Shown: in pieces, positions 5,907 to 7,908 of the stretch | How the letters are laid out: each line of letters begins with the position of its first letter | How positions within the stretch are numbered: position 1 is the first letter of the stretch | From: Planctomycetota bacterium | GTDB lineage: Bacteria; Planctomycetota; PUPC01; DSUN01 | Direction of reading: 5' to 3' | Assembly: GCA_016872875.1 (NCBI GenBank) | Contig: VGYW01000386.1 | Coordinates: forward strand, 1-7,908 | DNA length: 7,908 nt | Made by a program: the position numbers and the translations under genes | The notes under the pieces: model-generated | Seen by the model: only the letters and a program-made list of their open reading frames with translations | The model's database searches: none | What the model was told of the DNA's origin: nothing

Positions 5907-7790
5907 ATGAACAACCTTCTCTACGAAGACGTCCTTCCCCGCGTCCAGCAGCCGGCGCAGTACACCGGAGGCGAGTGGAACGCGGTGGTGAAGGACCACG
6001 GGGCGGTGGGCCTCACCTTCGCCCTGGCGTTCCCCGACACGTATCCCATCGCGATGTCGCACCTGGGCATCGCCATCCTCTACGACGTGCTGAACCGCGA
6101 GCCCGACATTGCGGCGGAGCGCGTTTTCATGCCGCTGCCGGACATGCAGGCCGAGCTTCGCTCCCATTCGCTCCCCCTTGCGAGCCTGGAGACCCACACG
6201 CCGCTCACAGCCTTCGACGCGGTGGGCTTCTCGCTTCAGTACGAGCTGTGCTACACAAATGTCCTGGCCATGCTCGACCTCGCAGGCATCCCGCTCCGCT
6301 CGGCGGAGCGGGGCGACTGCTGCCCCATCATCGTGGCGGGCGGGCCGGGCGCGATGGCCCCCGAGCCCCTTGCCCCGTTCATTGACCTCTTCGCGGTGGG
6401 CGACGGGGAGGAGATGGTGCTGACGCTCGCGCGGGCCATTCGCTCGACGCGGGGCCTGCCCCGCTCCGAACGCCTCCGCGCGCTCGCCAACGCCAGCCCA
6501 CACTTCTACGTTCCGTCCCTCTATGGTGGCACAGGCAGCTTGCCTATGTCCCCCACAGGCCGGAGGCCTGTGCCACCATGCCGGCCTGGGGAGTCTGGTG
6601 GTGGCACAGGCATCTTGCCTGTGTCCCCCACAGGCCAGAGGCCTGTGCCACCACCCTTGCCCATCAGGAGGGCGGTGGTGAGGGACATCGAGCGCGCGGC
6701 GTACCCCGAGCGGCCAATCGTGCCGTTCGTGGAGACGGTTCACGACCGCATCACGCTGGAGCTGATGCGCGGCTGCACGCAGGGCTGCCGCTTCTGCCAG
6801 GCGGGCATGACGCGGCGGCCTGTGCGGGCGCGCTCGGTGGAGCGCCTCCTGGCCCTCGCCCGCGCCGCCTACGCCGCCACGGGCCACAACGAAGTCAGCC
6901 TCGCGTCGCTCTCCTCGAGCGACTACCCGCACCTCCGCGAGCTGCTGCGCGCGATGGCCGCCGAGTTCGACCCGAAGGCGGTGAACGTGGCCCTGTCGTC
7001 CCTGCGGGTCGGCGATCAGCTTTCGGACATCCCGGCCCTCATCCGCAGCGTGCGCAAGGCGGGCCTCACCATCGCGCCCGAAGCGGCCCACGACGCCCTG
7101 CGGCGCCGCATCAACAAGAATATCACGACCGAGGACCTCCTGCGCGGCGCACGGCAGGCCTACGAGCAAGGCTGGCGGGCCGTGAAGCTCTACTTCATGA
7201 TCGGCCTGCCGGGCGAGACCGAGGCGGATGTTTCGGGCATCGTTGACCTCGCCCGCGAGGTCTCCGCCCAGCGCGGCGGAAGGGGCGGCGAGGTGAACGT
7301 CACGGTCTCCTCATTTGTCCCCAAGCCTCACACGCCGTTCCAGTGGGAGCCGATGGACGCGCCCGACGTGCTGCGGGCCAAGCAGTCCCTCATTCGGTCG
7401 GCCGCGCGCGGCCGCCGCGTGAAGTTCAAGTTCCACGACGTCGAGGCCAGCCGCCTCGAGGCGGTGCTGAGCCGCGGGGACCGCCGGGTGGCCGAGGCCG
7501 TCGAGCGCGCCTGGCGCCTGGGCGCGCAGCTCGACGCCTGGGACGAGCATTTCCGCCCCGACCTCTGGCGCCAGGCATTCGAGCAGGCGGGCGTCCGGCC
7601 CGAGGCCTACGCCAACCGCCGCTGGGCCGAGGACGAGCCCCTCCCGTGGGACCACATCCACGCCGGCGTGACCAAGGACTTCCTGCTGGCGGAGAAGCAC
7701 AAGGCAGAGCGCGGCGAGGCGACGCCCGATTGCCGGGAGGGCCAATGCACGCGGTGTGGCGCGTGTCTGGTCGGGAATCATGACGCGTGA
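5907..7790 (+). CDS. Radical SAM protein of the TIGR03960 (YgiQ-like/B12-binding annotated) type
   Basis: This 627-residue protein is recognised by its N-terminus (LLYEDVLPRVQQPAQYTGGEWNAV..., then LAFPDTYPIAMSHLGIAILYDVLN) and by the segment ERPIVPFVETVHDRITLELMRGCTQGCRFCQAG. That segment carries the radical SAM CxxxCxxC cluster (C290, C294, C297). The C-terminus adds a cysteine cluster, C609-x4-C614-x2-C617-x2-C620, which could hold a second metal centre. Family annotation often says B12-binding, but I see no DxHxxG motif. The substrate is unknown. These proteins are often fused to or followed by a DUF2344 (TIGR03936) protein, and the family may act on RNA or translation; that is inference. 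The ATG at 5907 has GAGAG 6 bases upstream; the in-frame extension to 5796 would translate the heptad element. Residues ~206-249 come from two in-frame palindromic repeats in the linker before the catalytic barrel. Confidence 0.88.
   Translation: MNNLLYEDVLPRVQQPAQYTGGEWNAVVKDHGAVGLTFALAFPDTYPIAMSHLGIAILYDVLNREPDIAAERVFMPLPDMQAELRSHSLPLASLETHTPLTAFDAVGFSLQYELCYTNVLAMLDLAGIPLRSAERGDCCPIIVAGGPGAMAPEPLAPFIDLFAVGDGEEMVLTLARAIRSTRGLPRSERLRALANASPHFYVPSLYGGTGSLPMSPTGRRPVPPCRPGESGGGTGILPVSPTGQRPVPPPLPIRRAVVRDIERAAYPERPIVPFVETVHDRITLELMRGCTQGCRFCQAGMTRRPVRARSVERLLALARAAYAATGHNEVSLASLSSSDYPHLRELLRAMAAEFDPKAVNVALSSLRVGDQLSDIPALIRSVRKAGLTIAPEAAHDALRRRINKNITTEDLLRGARQAYEQGWRAVKLYFMIGLPGETEADVSGIVDLAREVSAQRGGRGGEVNVTVSSFVPKPHTPFQWEPMDAPDVLRAKQSLIRSAARGRRVKFKFHDVEASRLEAVLSRGDRRVAEAVERAWRLGAQLDAWDEHFRPDLWRQAFEQAGVRPEAYANRRWAEDEPLPWDHIHAGVTKDFLLAEKHKAERGEATPDCREGQCTRCGACLVGNHDA
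6524..6578 (+). repeat. 55-bp in-frame palindromic repeat in the radical SAM gene, copy 1
   Basis: The terminal inverted repeats are a perfect 13 bp (TGGTGGCACAGGC / GCCTGTGCCACCA). Inside are a left AGGCAGCTTGCCT hairpin and a right CACAGGCC-GGA-GGCCTGTG hairpin, giving a three-stem fold. In the gene's frame it reads GGTGSLPMSPTGRRPVPP. It matches copy 2 at 52 of 55 bases. It sits directly after YVPSLY, in the family's variable linker. Confidence 0.85.
6599..6653 (+). repeat. 55-bp in-frame palindromic repeat in the radical SAM gene, copy 2
   Basis: Same length and ends as copy 1, with three substitutions, separated from it by 20 unique bases. The 75-base period keeps the reading frame, and this copy reads GGTGILPVSPTGQRPVPP. 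Its internal hairpins ACAGGCA-TCT-TGCCTGT and CACAGGCC-AGA-GGCCTGTG are better paired than those of copy 1, so it may be the younger or less altered copy. The peptide is one I recall as a common translated repeat in Planctomycetota and relatives. Confidence 0.85.
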
Positions 7791-7863
7791 CCCGTGACGC
7801 GTGACAAGAAAGGAGAAGCCTGAGTGCCTCTCCTGGTCATGCGTCACGCATCACGCGTCCGGA
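7780..7863. repeat. Inverted GTGACGC heptad array at the 3' end of the radical SAM gene
   Basis: The left arm consists of ATGACGC, GTGACCC, GTGACGC and GTGACAA (7780-7807). The right arm consists of GTCATGC, GTCACGC, ATCACGC and GTCCGGA (7836-7863). The arms pair over about 24 bases with about three mismatches. The first heptads encode the last residues (DA) and supply the TGA stop at 7788-7790. The loop contains a second small stem, AGGAGA (7811-7816) with TCTCCT (7829-7834). Confidence 0.8.
7809..7815 (+). promoter_or_regulatory. Strong Shine-Dalgarno-like AAAGGAG in the loop of the heptad hairpin
   Basis: AAAGGAG is the best ribosome-binding sequence in the window. It faces a GTG at 7824 with 8-base spacing, but that frame runs through the repeat arm and yields an arginine-rich, unfamiliar peptide. 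Part of the motif also pairs with TCTCCT downstream, so the match may be incidental to the repeat. Confidence 0.25.
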
Positions 7864-7870
7864 ACTGCGT

Positions 7871-7908
7871 ATGGAACAGAAGGAGCGAACGTTCTTGGAG
7901 ACCGCCGT
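7871..7908 (+). CDS. Possible start of the next gene, cut by window edge
   Basis: An ATG at 7871 opens a frame reading MEQKERTFLETA that stays open to the last base. An AAGGAG at 7880-7885 also precedes an in-frame TTG at 7895 by 9 bases, so the true start could be either. Twelve residues are too few to name a family. In many genomes a DUF2344 (TIGR03936) gene or an RNase G gene follows this kind of radical SAM gene, but nothing visible here tests that. Confidence 0.35.
   Translation, partial: MEQKERTFLETA

Noticed and set aside
6524..6653. Pseudogenisation of the radical SAM gene by repeat insertion
   Set aside because: The frame is preserved through both copies, the conserved sequence resumes directly after them, and all cluster cysteines are intact.
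5853..7169. 438-codon open frame on the minus strand
   Set aside because: It is the complement of the radical SAM gene in GC-rich DNA. Its translation is rich in R, A, H and G with no family motif, while the + strand has clear conserved motifs throughout.
7824..7908. Gene starting at GTG 7824 behind AAAGGAG
   Set aside because: Spacing is good, but the frame reads through the repeat arm into an arginine/tryptophan-rich peptide. The ATG 7871 frame looks more protein-like.

Overview
The window is a GC-rich stretch of bacterial chromosome, coded entirely on the + strand. It carries the 3' part of a dihydrolipoamide dehydrogenase gene (lpdA), an elongasome cluster (mreD, mrdA/PBP2, rodA), and a radical SAM gene of the TIGR03960 type. 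A next gene may begin at the right edge. Genes recognised from their own motifs are secure. Symbols for the cell-wall genes follow from family plus gene order.

The organism is probably an uncultivated member of the PVC group or a neighbouring phylum. This is inference. It rests on the high GC, the retained rod-elongation genes, and above all the repeats. Palindromes that read in frame as GTGILPVSPTG..PVPP, and the GCCACGGGC-GTAA-GCCCGTGG hairpin, are types I associate from memory with Planctomycetota and related genomes. I could not check this by search.

Layout: lpdA (1-1104); a 393-base gap with an octad-repeat hairpin, a small hairpin and a 119-bp compound palindrome; mreD (1498-2019); a 360-base gap filled by a 216-bp nested palindrome and a second octad hairpin; mrdA (2380-4464); rodA (4461-5675, ATGA overlap); a 231-base gap filled by a nested heptad-repeat hairpin; the radical SAM gene (5907-7790); and another heptad-repeat hairpin (7780-7863) that supplies the radical SAM stop codon.

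The genes make biological sense. MreD, PBP2 (transpeptidase) and RodA (SEDS glycosyltransferase) are the membrane core of the rod-shape peptidoglycan machine. PBP2 and RodA are translationally coupled, as expected for partners. lpdA and the radical SAM gene have no obvious functional link to them. mreB and mreC, which usually precede mreD, are not directly upstream.

The unusual part is the repeat landscape. Every intergenic gap is occupied by inverted-repeat elements, and two conserved genes also carry short palindromic repeats in frame (a 25-nt identical pair in lpdA, a 55-nt near-identical pair in the radical SAM gene). Two structural classes stand out: palindromes whose arms are themselves hairpins, and facing tandem arrays of 7- or 8-base units. 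I see no new enzyme system, CRISPR array, RNA gene or transposase.
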